Shown: positions 8,998 to 17,822, counted from the first letter of the stretch. The stretch is 64,000 nt of DNA from Bacillota bacterium (GCA_023412915.1 JAEZRE010000020.1:1-64000), one strand, 5' to 3'. Program-made: numbers and translations. Notes: generated by a model not told the origin, from the sequence alone.

Positions 8998-9028
8998 GTT
9001 TTGCCTTTTAAGGACAAAACCTTTTTTG
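8998..9028 (+). terminator. Leader hairpin plus T-run before the binding-protein gene
   Basis: GTTTTG and CAAAAC arms enclose CCTTTTAAGG, followed by CTTTTTTG. It lies between the promoter and the first gene, so it could act as an attenuator. No known aptamer was recognised in front of it. Confidence 0.5.
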
Positions 9029-9077
9029 TTTCTGGAAGTAAATAAAACAAATAAATAGTAACGGGGGAGAGTGTAAA

Positions 9078-10232
9078 ATGAAAAGGTTATTAAGTGTGAT
9101 TGTAATGGCTGCACTGGTAATTACAGTTTTAGCCGGGTGCGGCTCCGCTGCTCAGAATGCCAACGAGATCAAGATAGGCATCAACTACGAGCTTTCAGGC
9201 GGTGTTGCAACTTATGGACAGAGCTCTGTCGACGGCATCGAGCTTGCAATCGAACAGATCAATGCAGCTGGCGGTATCAATGGCAAAACTCTCAAGGCTG
9301 TCAAGTATGACAACAAGTCGGAGCCTGCAGAGGCTACAACGCTCGCTTCGAAGCTCATGACCCAGGATAAGGTGGTAGCAGTACTCGGGCCTGCAACCTC
9401 GGGTTCGTTCAAGGCAGAAATACCTGTAGCGATCAAAAACAAGATACCTGTTGCCTCGGGCTCCGCAACGGCAGACGATGTCACGGTGGATGCCAACGGT
9501 GTCAAGGAATATGCGTTCCGTATCTGCTTCAATGATTCATATCAGGGAACAGCTATGGCCAACTTCGCATTAAGCAATCTTTCCAAGAAAAAAGCAGTAG
9601 TAATAATGGACAGCTCCAGCGATTACGGAAAGGGCCTTGCTGAAAATTTCGTAAAGACCTTTACGGCAGGCGGCGGCACGATAGTTGCACAGGAAGCATA
9701 TGTTGGGGGCGATACCGATTTCAACGCAGTCATAACAAAGATAAAGAGCCAGGACTTCGATGTCATCTTTATCCCTGGTTATTATAATGAAGCAGGACTA
9801 ATAATCAAGCAGGCACGCGCACAGGGTATCACAGTACCGGTCCTCGGAGCCGACGGCTTCGATTCCCCGACGCTTCTCGATCTTGCGGGAGCCAGCGCAC
9901 TCAACGATGTTTATTTCTCGAACCATTACTCATCTCTTGACCAGGATCCGAAGGTACAGCAGTTTATAAAGGATTTCAAAGCGAAATACAACAAGGAACC
10001 CGATGCCTTCAACGCACTCGGTTACGACCTTGCCAATTTCGTTGCGGACGGTATAAAGAGAGCCGCCAAGGTTGACGGCGCGTCGATAAAGGATGCGCTC
10101 GCAGCTACGAAAGACTTCTCAGGCGTCACCGGTTCGTTCAGCGTCGATGAGAATCACAACCCGGTAAAGGCAATTGTCGTTATAGGGCTTAAGGACGGCA
10201 AGCAGGCAACCAGCGTTAAAACAGGCAACTGA
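9078..10232 (+). CDS. livK: Branched-chain amino acid ABC transporter, substrate-binding lipoprotein
   Basis: This 384-residue protein is a periplasmic-binding type I (Leu/Ile/Val-binding) protein. It has a lipoprotein signal peptide with lipobox LAGC (Cys at about residue 21). The mature N-terminus EIKIGINYELSGGVATYGQS and the segment ALGYDLANFVADGI are typical of the family. It captures substrate outside the cell and delivers it to LivHM. It is first in the operon livK-H-M-G-F. A strong hairpin terminator after it should raise its expression above that of the membrane parts. The ribosome binding site is GGGGGAGAG. The precise ligand (Leu/Ile/Val or another amino acid) is inferred from the family only. 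Confidence 0.92.
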   Translation: MKRLLSVIVMAALVITVLAGCGSAAQNANEIKIGINYELSGGVATYGQSSVDGIELAIEQINAAGGINGKTLKAVKYDNKSEPAEATTLASKLMTQDKVVAVLGPATSGSFKAEIPVAIKNKIPVASGSATADDVTVDANGVKEYAFRICFNDSYQGTAMANFALSNLSKKKAVVIMDSSSDYGKGLAENFVKTFTAGGGTIVAQEAYVGGDTDFNAVITKIKSQDFDVIFIPGYYNEAGLIIKQARAQGITVPVLGADGFDSPTLLDLAGASALNDVYFSNHYSSLDQDPKVQQFIKDFKAKYNKEPDAFNALGYDLANFVADGIKRAAKVDGASIKDALAATKDFSGVTGSFSVDENHNPVKAIVVIGLKDGKQATSVKTGN

Positions 10233-10252
10233 TCGGTCTGACGTATAAAATC

Positions 10253-10295
10253 ATATAAGTGGGGGCGATGTGTGTCCCCACTTATATATTTTTTT
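10253..10295 (+). terminator. Intra-operon terminator after livK
   Basis: ATATAAGTGGGG pairs perfectly with CCCCACTTATAT and is followed by ATTTTTTTG. It lies 20 bases after the livK stop and 65 bases before livH, as expected for partial termination that favours binding-protein expression. Confidence 0.85.
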
Positions 10296-10360
10296 GTTAT
10301 TTAGTTATATAATAAGTGGGATAATAATCTACAAATCTGTGCTGAAAGCAGGGGAAACTC

Positions 10361-11245
10361 ATGAATCAACTATTGCAGCAGATTGTAAACGGGATATCGC
10401 TGGGCAGTATTTATGCTCTCATAGCTCTGGGTTACACAATGGTGTACGGCATTATCAAGCTGATCAATTTCGCACATAGCGACGTCTATATGGTCGGCGC
10501 CTATACCGGTTATTTTTGCATGACAGTGTTCCACTTCGGGCTGCTCCCTTCACTTGTAATAGCGATGGTCGTTTGCATGGCGCTCGGAATAGCAATAGAA
10601 AAAATCGCATATAAACCGTTGAGGGAAGCCTCCAGAATAACCGTACTCATCACTGCGATCGGTGTATCGCTTTTCCTCGAGTATGGAACGATGTTTTTCG
10701 TGAAGGCAAATGTGCGTTCCTACCCGGCTATGACCGGCTTGTTCGCACAGACCTGGAAAATAGGCAGCATAGTCATTACAATGCAGCAGATACTTATAGT
10801 GACCGTTACGGTCGTTCTTATGATACTTCTCCAGTTCATAGTCAAGAAGACCAAGATAGGCAAGGCGATGAGGGCCGTATCGCTCGATCAGGACGCTGCG
10901 GAGCTGATGGGAATCAGCGTTGATACTACGATCTCCTTTACCTTCGCGCTCGGCTCTCTGCTGGCCGGAGCTGCCGGTGTGCTGGTCGGCATCTATTACA
11001 ATTCGATCAATCCTCTCATGGGCGTGGTGCCCGGTTTGAAGGCCTTCGTTGCGGCTGTTCTCGGCGGTATCGGCGTGATACCGGGCGCAATGATCGGCGG
11101 TTACCTGATAGGCATTACCGAAGTGTTCGTATCGGGCTATATCAATTCAATGTACAGGGACGCGGTTGTTTTTGCCATACTCATACTGATCCTCATAGTA
11201 AAGCCCTCCGGGATCCTCGGCAAAAATACGAGAGAGAAGGTGTAA
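10361..11245 (+). CDS. livH: Branched-chain amino acid ABC transporter permease LivH
   Basis: The 294-residue membrane protein has about eight hydrophobic segments. It opens with the conserved LivH stretch NGISLGSIYALIALGYTMVY and contains GLKAFVAAVLGGIGVIPGAM near the C-terminus, typical of LivH. It pairs with LivM to form the channel. The ribosome binding site is AGGGGA. LivM starts 3 bases after its stop codon. No unusual feature was seen. Confidence 0.94.
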   Translation: MNQLLQQIVNGISLGSIYALIALGYTMVYGIIKLINFAHSDVYMVGAYTGYFCMTVFHFGLLPSLVIAMVVCMALGIAIEKIAYKPLREASRITVLITAIGVSLFLEYGTMFFVKANVRSYPAMTGLFAQTWKIGSIVITMQQILIVTVTVVLMILLQFIVKKTKIGKAMRAVSLDQDAAELMGISVDTTISFTFALGSLLAGAAGVLVGIYYNSINPLMGVVPGLKAFVAAVLGGIGVIPGAMIGGYLIGITEVFVSGYINSMYRDAVVFAILILILIVKPSGILGKNTREKV

Positions 11246-11248
11246 ACA

Positions 11249-12217
11249 GTGAAGAAATTGTGGGATAACCCCGGCGTCAGAAAAACAACACTGCTGTTGG
11301 CCACCTTCCTAGTGATCCAACTGCTCATATCGACCAATATCATAAGCGATTACCTACAGGCTACTTTGGCAACCATATGCATAAACATCATTCTGGCGGT
11401 CAGCCTGAACCTCATCACCGGCTTTACCGGACAATTCTCGCTTGGGCACGCGGGCTTCATGTCGATAGGGGCTTACACCTGCGCCATAATAACGATGCGC
11501 ATGTCAACCACAGGCGGATTCCTGCTGGGACTTTTTGCAGGCGCGATGATAGCAGCGCTTGTCGGTTTTCTCGTAGGCTTGCCGACGCTAAGGCTCCGAG
11601 GCGATTATCTTGCTATTGCCACTCTCGGTATGGCCGAGATCATACGAATAATTTTCCTCAATCTGAAAATAACAAACGGCGCAGCCGGCTTAAGCGGGGT
11701 TCCTCAGTTCGTCAGCTGGCCGTGGCTTTTTATATTTACCGCAGGGACTGTGATAGTCATTGTAAATTTCCTGAAATCGTCGCACGGTCGCGCGTGCATC
11801 TCCGTCAGGGAGGATGAAATAGCAGCGGAAGCCATGGGAATCAATACGACGAGGTACAAGGTCATGGCCTTTACCTTCGGAGCCTTCTGCGCGGGCATCG
11901 CGGGCGCGCTGTACGCTTCCAACTTCTATTTTGTCAAACCCGACCTGTTCGGTTTCCTCAAGTCGATAGACGTACTTGTTATCGTAGTTCTGGGGGGTCT
12001 TGGCAGTATTTCGGGCTCGATAATAGCAGCAGTACTGCTTGCCCTCCTTTCGACCTTCCTGCAGTCGTTTCCCGAGGTACGGATGATAATATACGCCGTA
12101 ATGCTCGTGGTCATAATGCTTTTCAGACCGCAGGGAATAATGGGTTCAAAGGAGATATCGATGTCTGTTTTCAGCAAACTGACCGACCGTCTCAAGTCGG
12201 GAAAGGGGAGGGTCTAG
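11249..12217 (+). CDS. livM: Branched-chain amino acid ABC transporter permease LivM
   Basis: The 322-residue membrane protein starts with GTG, preceded by GAAGGTG. Conserved LivM motifs include GQFSLGHAGFMSIGAYTCA and RLRGDYLAIATLGMAEIIRI; the second is the coupling segment that meets the ATPases. VIVVLGGLGSISGSI lies near the end. It is the partner of LivH and is followed 3 bases later by livG, so translation is probably coupled. Confidence 0.94.
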   Translation: MKKLWDNPGVRKTTLLLATFLVIQLLISTNIISDYLQATLATICINIILAVSLNLITGFTGQFSLGHAGFMSIGAYTCAIITMRMSTTGGFLLGLFAGAMIAALVGFLVGLPTLRLRGDYLAIATLGMAEIIRIIFLNLKITNGAAGLSGVPQFVSWPWLFIFTAGTVIVIVNFLKSSHGRACISVREDEIAAEAMGINTTRYKVMAFTFGAFCAGIAGALYASNFYFVKPDLFGFLKSIDVLVIVVLGGLGSISGSIIAAVLLALLSTFLQSFPEVRMIIYAVMLVVIMLFRPQGIMGSKEISMSVFSKLTDRLKSGKGRV

Positions 12218-12220
12218 TTT

Positions 12221-13006
12221 ATGCCAATACTTAGTGTCAAAAAGCTGACCAAATCCTTTGGAGGCTTAACGGCAGTATCGAATGTCAACCTTGAACTAAA
12301 ACAGGGAGAGCTCGTAGGACTGATCGGACCGAACGGCGCCGGAAAGACGACGGTTTTCAACCTGCTGACAGGTGTATATGTACCTACCACCGGAACTATC
12401 ACGCTTGGCAGGGACGGCAGGGAAAAAGCGGTACAGGGTCTGAAACCGTATACCATATGCAGCGAGGGCGTTGCAAGGACATTCCAGAATATACGCCTTT
12501 TCAGGAATCTGACCGTATTGGACAACGTACGGATAGCAATGCACAAAAATGTAAAGTATGGGTTTTTTTCAAGCCTTCTGCACCTGCCCTCATACAGGAG
12601 GGAGGAGGCGAGGCTTATGGAGGAGAGCCTTGAACTTTTAAAAATAGTCAAGCTTGACCATAAAAAGGACGAATTTGCGAAAAACCTGCCTTACGGAGAG
12701 CAAAGACACCTTGAAATAGCGCGCGCGCTGGCTACGAATCCGGTACTGCTGCTGCTCGATGAGCCTGCGGCGGGAATGAACCCGGCCGAAACGGCTCAAT
12801 TGACCGAATTGATCGGTTGGATCCGTGAAAAGTTCAAGCTCACCATATTACTGATTGAACACGATATGTCGCTTGTTATGAAAATATGCGAACGGATTTA
12901 TGTGCTCGATTACGGCACGGTGATTGCGTCGGGGACTCCGGAGGAGATAAGGGCCAACAAGCGCGTAATTGAAGCATACCTTGGGGAGGATGTAAGCAAT
13001 GCTTGA
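12221..13006 (+). CDS. livG: Branched-chain amino acid ABC transporter ATPase LivG
   Basis: The 261-residue ATPase has Walker A GPNGAGKTT, a Q-loop in ARTFQNIRLF (diagnostic for LivG), Walker B LLLLDEPAAGMNP and the H-loop in LLIEHDM. The usual LSGGQ signature is replaced by LPYGEQR, which is normal for LivG-type ATPases. The ribosome binding site is GGGGAGGG. Its stop overlaps the livF start by 8 bases. Confidence 0.95.
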   Translation: MPILSVKKLTKSFGGLTAVSNVNLELKQGELVGLIGPNGAGKTTVFNLLTGVYVPTTGTITLGRDGREKAVQGLKPYTICSEGVARTFQNIRLFRNLTVLDNVRIAMHKNVKYGFFSSLLHLPSYRREEARLMEESLELLKIVKLDHKKDEFAKNLPYGEQRHLEIARALATNPVLLLLDEPAAGMNPAETAQLTELIGWIREKFKLTILLIEHDMSLVMKICERIYVLDYGTVIASGTPEEIRANKRVIEAYLGEDVSNA

Positions 13007-13703
13007 GATAAAGGACATTGTAGTTCATTTTGGCGTAATACAAGCCCTCAAAGGTATTTCGCTTACTGTCAGCGACGGCGAGATAGTCACACTGATAGGC
13101 GCCAACGGTGCGGGAAAAACAACGACGCTGCGTACCGCGTCGGGACTCAAGAAGCCCACGTCGGGCTCGATCCTGCTCGACGGCAGGGATATTACGGGGA
13201 CCTCCGCAAAGGAACGCGTCGAAATGGGTATTTCACACTCTCCCGAGGGACGCCGCGTTTTTTCAGAGATGACCGTACTTGAAAATCTCGAGCTAGGAGC
13301 CTACCACAGAAGGGATAAGGCCGGGATAGCAAAAGACCTGAAAATGGTCTATGAACGCTTTCCCATATTGCAGGACAGAAAGAAGCAGGCCGCCGGAACC
13401 TTATCGGGAGGCGAACAGCAGATGCTGGCTATCGGCCGCGCTTTGATGAGCAAGCCCAAGGTGCTTTTCCTGGACGAACCTTCGATGGGGCTTGCGCCTA
13501 TACTGGTACAGGAGATATTCAGCATAATAAAGGATATAAACGAAGCAGGCACCACGATACTGCTCGTCGAACAGAACGCCAGCATGGCGCTCCAGATCGC
13601 GAACCGCGCCTACGTACTCGAAACGGGATCCATTGTTCTCTCCGGGACCGGAGCAGAACTGATGCAAAGCAGTGATATCAAAAAAGCATATTTGGGAGGT
13701 TGA
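12999..13703 (+). CDS. livF: Branched-chain amino acid ABC transporter ATPase LivF
   Basis: The 234-residue ATPase has Walker A GANGAGKTT, the LivF landmark SHSPEGRRVFSEMTVLENL, signature LSGGEQQMLAIGRAL, Walker B LFLDEPSMGLAP and H-loop LVEQNA. It forms the nucleotide-binding pair with LivG. Its ATG lies inside the end of livG (8-base overlap), and the CBS-ACT gene begins 5 bases after its stop. Confidence 0.95.
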   Translation: MLEIKDIVVHFGVIQALKGISLTVSDGEIVTLIGANGAGKTTTLRTASGLKKPTSGSILLDGRDITGTSAKERVEMGISHSPEGRRVFSEMTVLENLELGAYHRRDKAGIAKDLKMVYERFPILQDRKKQAAGTLSGGEQQMLAIGRALMSKPKVLFLDEPSMGLAPILVQEIFSIIKDINEAGTTILLVEQNASMALQIANRAYVLETGSIVLSGTGAELMQSSDIKKAYLGG

Positions 13704-13707
13704 AACA

Positions 13708-14349
13708 ATGTTTGTAAAAAACAAAATGACTACAAATCCGTTTACCATCTCTCCAGATCAAACCATTCCGGATGCTCAGGAAATAATGATGCAGAACGGG
13801 GTCAAGAGGCTGCCTGTAATGAAGAACGGGAAGCTTGTCGGGATAGTGTCGAAGGACGACATACTGCGCGCATCTCCGTCAAAAGCGACCACCTTCAGCA
13901 TGGGCGAGATCACCTATCTGCTTTACAAAACGAAAATAAGCTCGATCATGACCAAGGACCCTGTCACTATATCGTCAAACGCGCTGCTCGAGGAAGCCGC
14001 AACGCTTATGCGGGACAGTAATGTCGGCTTCCTTCCTGTGGTGGACGACGGAAAACTCACGGGCATCATTACAGAAAGCGATATTTTCGATTCCTTCATA
14101 GAGCTGCTCGGCTTCCGTGAACCCGGTACCCGCCTGACGATCGAGGCGGTGGATGAGCCTGGCGTCATGTCGAATCTCACCAGCATAATTGGCAGGTTCG
14201 GCGCAAACATTACACACGTGGCCGTATATCGCGGGGCCGGGGGAAAGAGCGACGTAGTGATAGGCATCAATTCGCTGAACACTGCCGAAATCGAAAAATC
14301 AATAGAATTGCAAGGCTTCAGGATAATTTACAAAATGCAGAACAAGTGA
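13708..14349 (+). CDS. CBS-pair plus ACT domain regulatory protein (AcuB-like)
   Basis: The start is the ATG at 13708, 8 bases after GGGAGG; an upstream in-frame ATG lies inside livF. The 213-residue protein has two CBS motifs (about 1-60 and 75-130, with VKNKMTTNPFTISPDQT and ITESDIFDSFIELLG). A C-terminal ACT domain follows (about 138-213: LTIEAVDEPGVMSNLTSIIG). CBS pairs bind adenylates and ACT domains bind amino acids. Its position at the end of the liv operon suggests it senses energy state or imported amino acids and modulates the transporter or metabolism. That role is inference. Confidence 0.88.
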   Translation: MFVKNKMTTNPFTISPDQTIPDAQEIMMQNGVKRLPVMKNGKLVGIVSKDDILRASPSKATTFSMGEITYLLYKTKISSIMTKDPVTISSNALLEEAATLMRDSNVGFLPVVDDGKLTGIITESDIFDSFIELLGFREPGTRLTIEAVDEPGVMSNLTSIIGRFGANITHVAVYRGAGGKSDVVIGINSLNTAEIEKSIELQGFRIIYKMQNK

Positions 14350-14398
14350 GACTCCGTAGAGTCAAATATAGTACGAAGCCTGGTGTAACGAATGAAAG

Positions 14399-14440
14399 AG
14401 GCGGATGACCCTTTGATCACCCGCCTTTTCTTTTTTTTCT
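14399..14440 (+). terminator. Terminator of the liv operon
   Basis: AGGCGG-A-TGA pairs with TCA-C-CCGCCT around the loop CCCTTTGA and is followed by TTTTCTTTTTTTT. Confidence 0.85.
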
Positions 14441-14779
14441 TAAACGTAACCCGCAACTATTGCCTATCATACGCAATGATGCAATTCAAATGCCTACATA
14501 GGGTAGGCACGGAATATCTCACATTTCGGCTTAATATGGATGATATGTTAATTTAATTAATGGGCAAAATAATTTGATTCTTAAGCTTGACGCACCCAAA
14601 ATCGACAGTTTTTCGCTTAATAATTGAGAAAAGCCCGAGATTATGTTGATTTGAGCGTCCATTTCTTGAGAAATTGACCAATTAAGAAGAAGCCTACGCC
14701 ACAGGCGTTATACTATGGGAGTGTTGCGCCCATTGCCTGCTCTCTACAAGCGGCACTATAGGCGAAGAATCATCCAGGT
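14441..14779. other. Gene-free AT-rich stretch between liv and azl operons
   Basis: No ORF with a ribosome binding site is visible. It holds several imperfect inverted segments at about 14575-14695 (TTCTTAA near 14579 against TTAAGAA near 14681; TTGACGC near 14588 against GAGCGTC near 14653). A weak azlD-strand hairpin (GCC/GGC arms) lies at 14690-14708. It could be a decayed mobile-element end, but I cannot assign a family. Confidence 0.35.
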
Positions 14780-15115
14780 CTATCCAAATACAAACTGTAT
14801 CAGTATCATGTATAACACCGTTCCTACCCCGATACTGAGAAGCGAATTACGCTTCCAAAGCTGCAGCAGGATTACGCAGGCTACCGAAAGGAGCTCGGGA
14901 ATGCCGTATGGCGACTGCAGCAGATTAATTCCTTTGAGACAAAATATTATCAGCAGCCCGATTACCGCGGCGGGCAGTACTTTACCGAGGTAGGTTATGA
15001 AACGGGGAGCCTCCTTGTGGTCGGGGAATACAAGAAACGGCGTGAAACGAGTGATTATCGTCCCCAAAGCAACTGCGCCGATCATTATTATGGTTTGTAA
15101 AGGTGTGAGTGTCAT
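14780..15115 (-). CDS. azlD: AzlD family membrane protein
   Basis: The 111-residue protein has about four hydrophobic segments. The conserved ITRFTPFLVFP near the N-terminus is the hallmark of AzlD. With AzlC it forms a two-component exporter of branched-chain amino acids (known from azaleucine-resistant Bacillus subtilis). Its start overlaps the azlC stop by 4 bases, so translation is coupled. Export of Leu/Ile/Val next to a Liv importer suggests a pool-balancing pair; that link is inferred. Confidence 0.9.
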   Translation of the reverse strand: MTLTPLQTIIMIGAVALGTIITRFTPFLVFPDHKEAPRFITYLGKVLPAAVIGLLIIFCLKGINLLQSPYGIPELLSVACVILLQLWKRNSLLSIGVGTVLYMILIQFVFG

Positions 15116-15927
15116 TTAGCCACCCCGCTTTCCTGTGCGACTGTAACAGTCCCATTTGCTGCTGCCTCGGCTTCTTCAGCTGCAGTCCTTTCGGACAAAG
15201 GGCTGGAGTCATAAAGTATTCTGTTGCCGGCCGATCCCTTTAATCTGCCCTTCATGACAGTAAGTACAAAGAGGATCAGAAGCATTGAGGGTATGATAAA
15301 ACTTTGCGGTCCGAAGACTATTAGACAAACGATCGAACAGGCCGCCCCGATCAAAGCGGAAATCCGGCTGCCGAGTTCCCTGAGCTGTTCTGTAAATATG
15401 ACCGCAAAAAGCGCCGTAAGCACGAAATCGAGGCCCTTTGTATTCATAGTAATTACGCTTCCGAGAAAACCTCCTGTGACGGAAGCGACCACCCAATAGC
15501 TGTAATCGAGGAAGGATACCCAGAAGTAAAACCATTTGCGGTTAACATCAACGGGCACCTTTGCGCTGCTTACTATCGAAAAGGTTTCATCGCAGAGCAC
15601 ATATACCAGAAAATTCTTTACAGGGCCGAGCTTTTTATATTTCTTTAGCATGCATATCCCGTAGAACAAGTGGCGTGCATTGACCATCAGGCTCATTAAA
15701 AAAGCCTGGAACGGATCGAATACGGCAGTGAGCAGCGTAATCGCCACATACTGCATACTGCCACAGAAGGCAATACTGCTCATGAGCAGTGACCAAAGAG
15801 GCCCGTAACCCTTCTTTTCCATCAATATTCCATATGCGATCCCCAAAAACGCAAAACCGGTAAGAACCGGTAAAGTCAACGGGAATGCGGCTCTAAACGC
15901 CTTTGATGCTTCCTCTTTCCGCTTCAA
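15112..15927 (-). CDS. azlC: AzlC family branched-chain amino acid exporter subunit
   Basis: The 271-residue protein has about eight membrane segments. AFRAAFPLTLPVLTGFAFLG, AFCGSMQYVAITLL and NARHLFYGICM are the standard AzlC signatures. The start codon is TTG, with GGGAGG 7 bases upstream. The tail after about residue 235 is polar and Ala/Glu-rich. It is the first gene of an azlC-azlD operon, transcribed toward the liv operon. Confidence 0.92.
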   Translation of the reverse strand: MKRKEEASKAFRAAFPLTLPVLTGFAFLGIAYGILMEKKGYGPLWSLLMSSIAFCGSMQYVAITLLTAVFDPFQAFLMSLMVNARHLFYGICMLKKYKKLGPVKNFLVYVLCDETFSIVSSAKVPVDVNRKWFYFWVSFLDYSYWVVASVTGGFLGSVITMNTKGLDFVLTALFAVIFTEQLRELGSRISALIGAACSIVCLIVFGPQSFIIPSMLLILFVLTVMKGRLKGSAGNRILYDSSPLSERTAAEEAEAAANGTVTVAQESGVAK

Positions 15928-16093
15928 CGGAATACCTCCCGCGATACCTCAAATAACAAAACCTATTATAAAAATATCCCCCAAATTGTTTGCCTTCAAT
16001 TTTACCACACATTATCGAAAAGGCAATGAATATCATTAAAATAAACGAAACAAAAGAACCGTCCCTGCGTTTCGCGCGTTTCACCGCAGATAC

Positions 16094-16126
16094 AAAAAAG
16101 CGGGAGCCGATAAAATCGACTCCCGC
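16094..16126 (-). terminator. Terminator of the uracil permease gene
   Basis: On the minus strand, GCGGGAGTCGAT pairs with ATCGGCTCCCGC (one G-T) around a short TT loop, followed by TTTTTTG. Confidence 0.85.
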
Positions 16127-16171
16127 CGCATGCTACATTTTGAGTTTGGGTTGTGCCAGCCGGACCAACGC

Positions 16172-17587
16172 CTACATTTCCACGTTTTCAGCTGCCTGCT
16201 GTATTTTTTTCTTTCTGCCTATGCTGAGTACTGCGTTAAGGAGGATTCCGAATATAGCGGCGCCTGCTACGCAGGGAACCTGTATGCCGAAGAACGGGAT
16301 GTTTCCTGTACCGCTGAAACCATACTTACCGCCGATACCGATGACCATTATGGTCGCGATAACCGCGATATTCTTTGCACTAAACATGTCAACCTTTTTC
16401 TCTATCATTATGGCAACGCCCTGCGCGGCTATCGCACCGAAGAGGTATATCTCGAGTCCGCCTATGACTGCGGTGGGAAGAGCGTAGATTGCGTTGACAA
16501 GGGGAGTGAAGCAGGCGATAACCATTGCTATTATCGATGCGCCGATGAGTACCGGTATCGCAAATACCTTGGTTATGGCCATTGCGCTGATGTTTTCACC
16601 GTAATTAGTCCCGGCAGGTCCTCCGATGAGACCGGAGATCATGTCGCCGAGACCGTCACCGATCAGGTTGAGGCCGAGCTTGTCGGCGATATTGTATCTT
16701 TTACCGGAATTCTTTTTCTTGGCGAGGTCATTTACATAGATGTCGAGCTGGAATACGTGAGCAGTCGACTCAGGTATGGTTGCGATAGCTATCGGCATGA
16801 TCGCCGCTACTGCCAGAAGCGTCGGCTTAGGCAGCGTGAATATCGGAAGCGCGAAGATACCGGTATTTGCTTCAGCAGGAAGCACCTTGAAGAGGTTGAT
16901 GCCGGTGATCTGCATTATGACGAAAGCGGTGATAACGCCCGCTATTGGACCAAGGAGCAGAGGGATCTGACCGGCCATACCTTTTAAGTAAATTGAGAAT
17001 AGTATTGTTGCGATAAGTGTTATAAGGGATATTGTCCATGCCATGTTCGTTGCCATGGCGACCTGCGCGTCTGCGACAGATACCTTGCCGGCTGTGTCTA
17101 TAGCAATGGAGGCGGCGTCGTTTATAGCATTCGCAGCCAGCGTCAAGCCTATGACCATTGCAATCGGGCCTGTGACTGAAGCGGGAAGCACCTTTTCGAT
17201 TGCCTCTCTCCCGAAACGCATTACGATCAGGCCTGCGGCTATTGAAACGAAACCTGACATCACAATGCCGAACTGGGCAACTGCGATCTTTTCATTGAGC
17301 GTGTAGCCCGAGAGAGCATCCGATGCCATCAGGCTGCCTATCGCTGCCACGTATGAAAAACTTGAACCATAATAGAGCGGGATCTTTCCTCTGGTGACCA
17401 GAATGAAACCGAGTGTTGCCAGACCGCTTGCGAAGATGGTTGTTGAGATGTGGAAGCCTGTGATGATAGCCACTGCTACGGTTGCCGGAAACATTACGAT
17501 TACCTGCTGCAGCGCGTATAAAAGCAGTTTCCAGATTGGGGGCCTTTCATCGGGGAGATACCCGATAACGCTTTGGGACTTCGGCAT
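16172..17587 (-). CDS. uraA: Uracil permease (NCS2 family)
   Basis: The 471-residue protein has about fourteen membrane segments. The start is the ATG of MPKSQSVIGYLP with AAGGAGGG upstream; a longer frame runs into the leader. PIAIATIPESTAHV (transport Glu of segment 8) and GGPAGTNYGENI (segment 10) match uracil permeases, whereas purine carriers have an FAQN-type motif there. It is therefore probably a proton-coupled uracil carrier. It is a single gene with its own promoter, attenuator and terminator. Uracil salvage control by UMP level would be expected, but no PyrR-type site was recognised. Confidence 0.88.
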   Translation of the reverse strand: MPKSQSVIGYLPDERPPIWKLLLYALQQVIVMFPATVAVAIITGFHISTTIFASGLATLGFILVTRGKIPLYYGSSFSYVAAIGSLMASDALSGYTLNEKIAVAQFGIVMSGFVSIAAGLIVMRFGREAIEKVLPASVTGPIAMVIGLTLAANAINDAASIAIDTAGKVSVADAQVAMATNMAWTISLITLIATILFSIYLKGMAGQIPLLLGPIAGVITAFVIMQITGINLFKVLPAEANTGIFALPIFTLPKPTLLAVAAIMPIAIATIPESTAHVFQLDIYVNDLAKKKNSGKRYNIADKLGLNLIGDGLGDMISGLIGGPAGTNYGENISAMAITKVFAIPVLIGASIIAMVIACFTPLVNAIYALPTAVIGGLEIYLFGAIAAQGVAIMIEKKVDMFSAKNIAVIATIMVIGIGGKYGFSGTGNIPFFGIQVPCVAGAAIFGILLNAVLSIGRKKKIQQAAENVEM

Positions 17588-17644
17588 AGTAAACCCTCCT
17601 TGATATATGAAATTTGATGGGAGCGCCACTTTACTGATAAATAA

Positions 17645-17787
17645 AAAATCTTGCCCGCGGCATGCAGACAAGATCGTTAGAATCCGAATCATGGCTTGTC
17701 CGGAAAAAGCCAATGGCTAAAACCGCCCAAACCGTTGAAATATATGATCTTGTCGGCATCTCAGTACCGTTCTTAAAGATATTTGCC
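17645..17787 (-). promoter_or_regulatory. Transcription attenuator leader of uraA
   Basis: Minus strand. A terminator (ATCTTGT-CTGC, loop, GCGG-GCAAGAT, then TTTTTTATTT) lies at 17675-17641. Near the 5' end of the leader, GACAAGATC (17754-17746) is a perfect 9-base complement of GATCTTGTC in the terminator's 5' arm (17675-17667), so an antiterminator can form. The ~70 bases between hold stems such as GGCTT/AAGCC. I saw neither the PyrR loop consensus nor a purine aptamer. Confidence 0.65.
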
Positions 17788-17793
17788 TTCGTC

Positions 17794-17822
17794 ATTATAT
17801 CATTCGGTTTTCTTTTTTTCAA
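17794..17822 (-). promoter_or_regulatory. Promoter of uraA
   Basis: Minus strand: TTGAAA (17822-17817), 17-base spacer, TATAAT (17799-17794). It gives a leader of about 200 bases. Confidence 0.75.

Noticed and set aside
16130..16987. A 285-codon plus-strand frame opposite the uracil permease
   Set aside because: Its Tyr/Asp/Cys/Arg-rich composition is typical of a shadow frame; the opposite strand encodes a well-conserved NCS2 permease.
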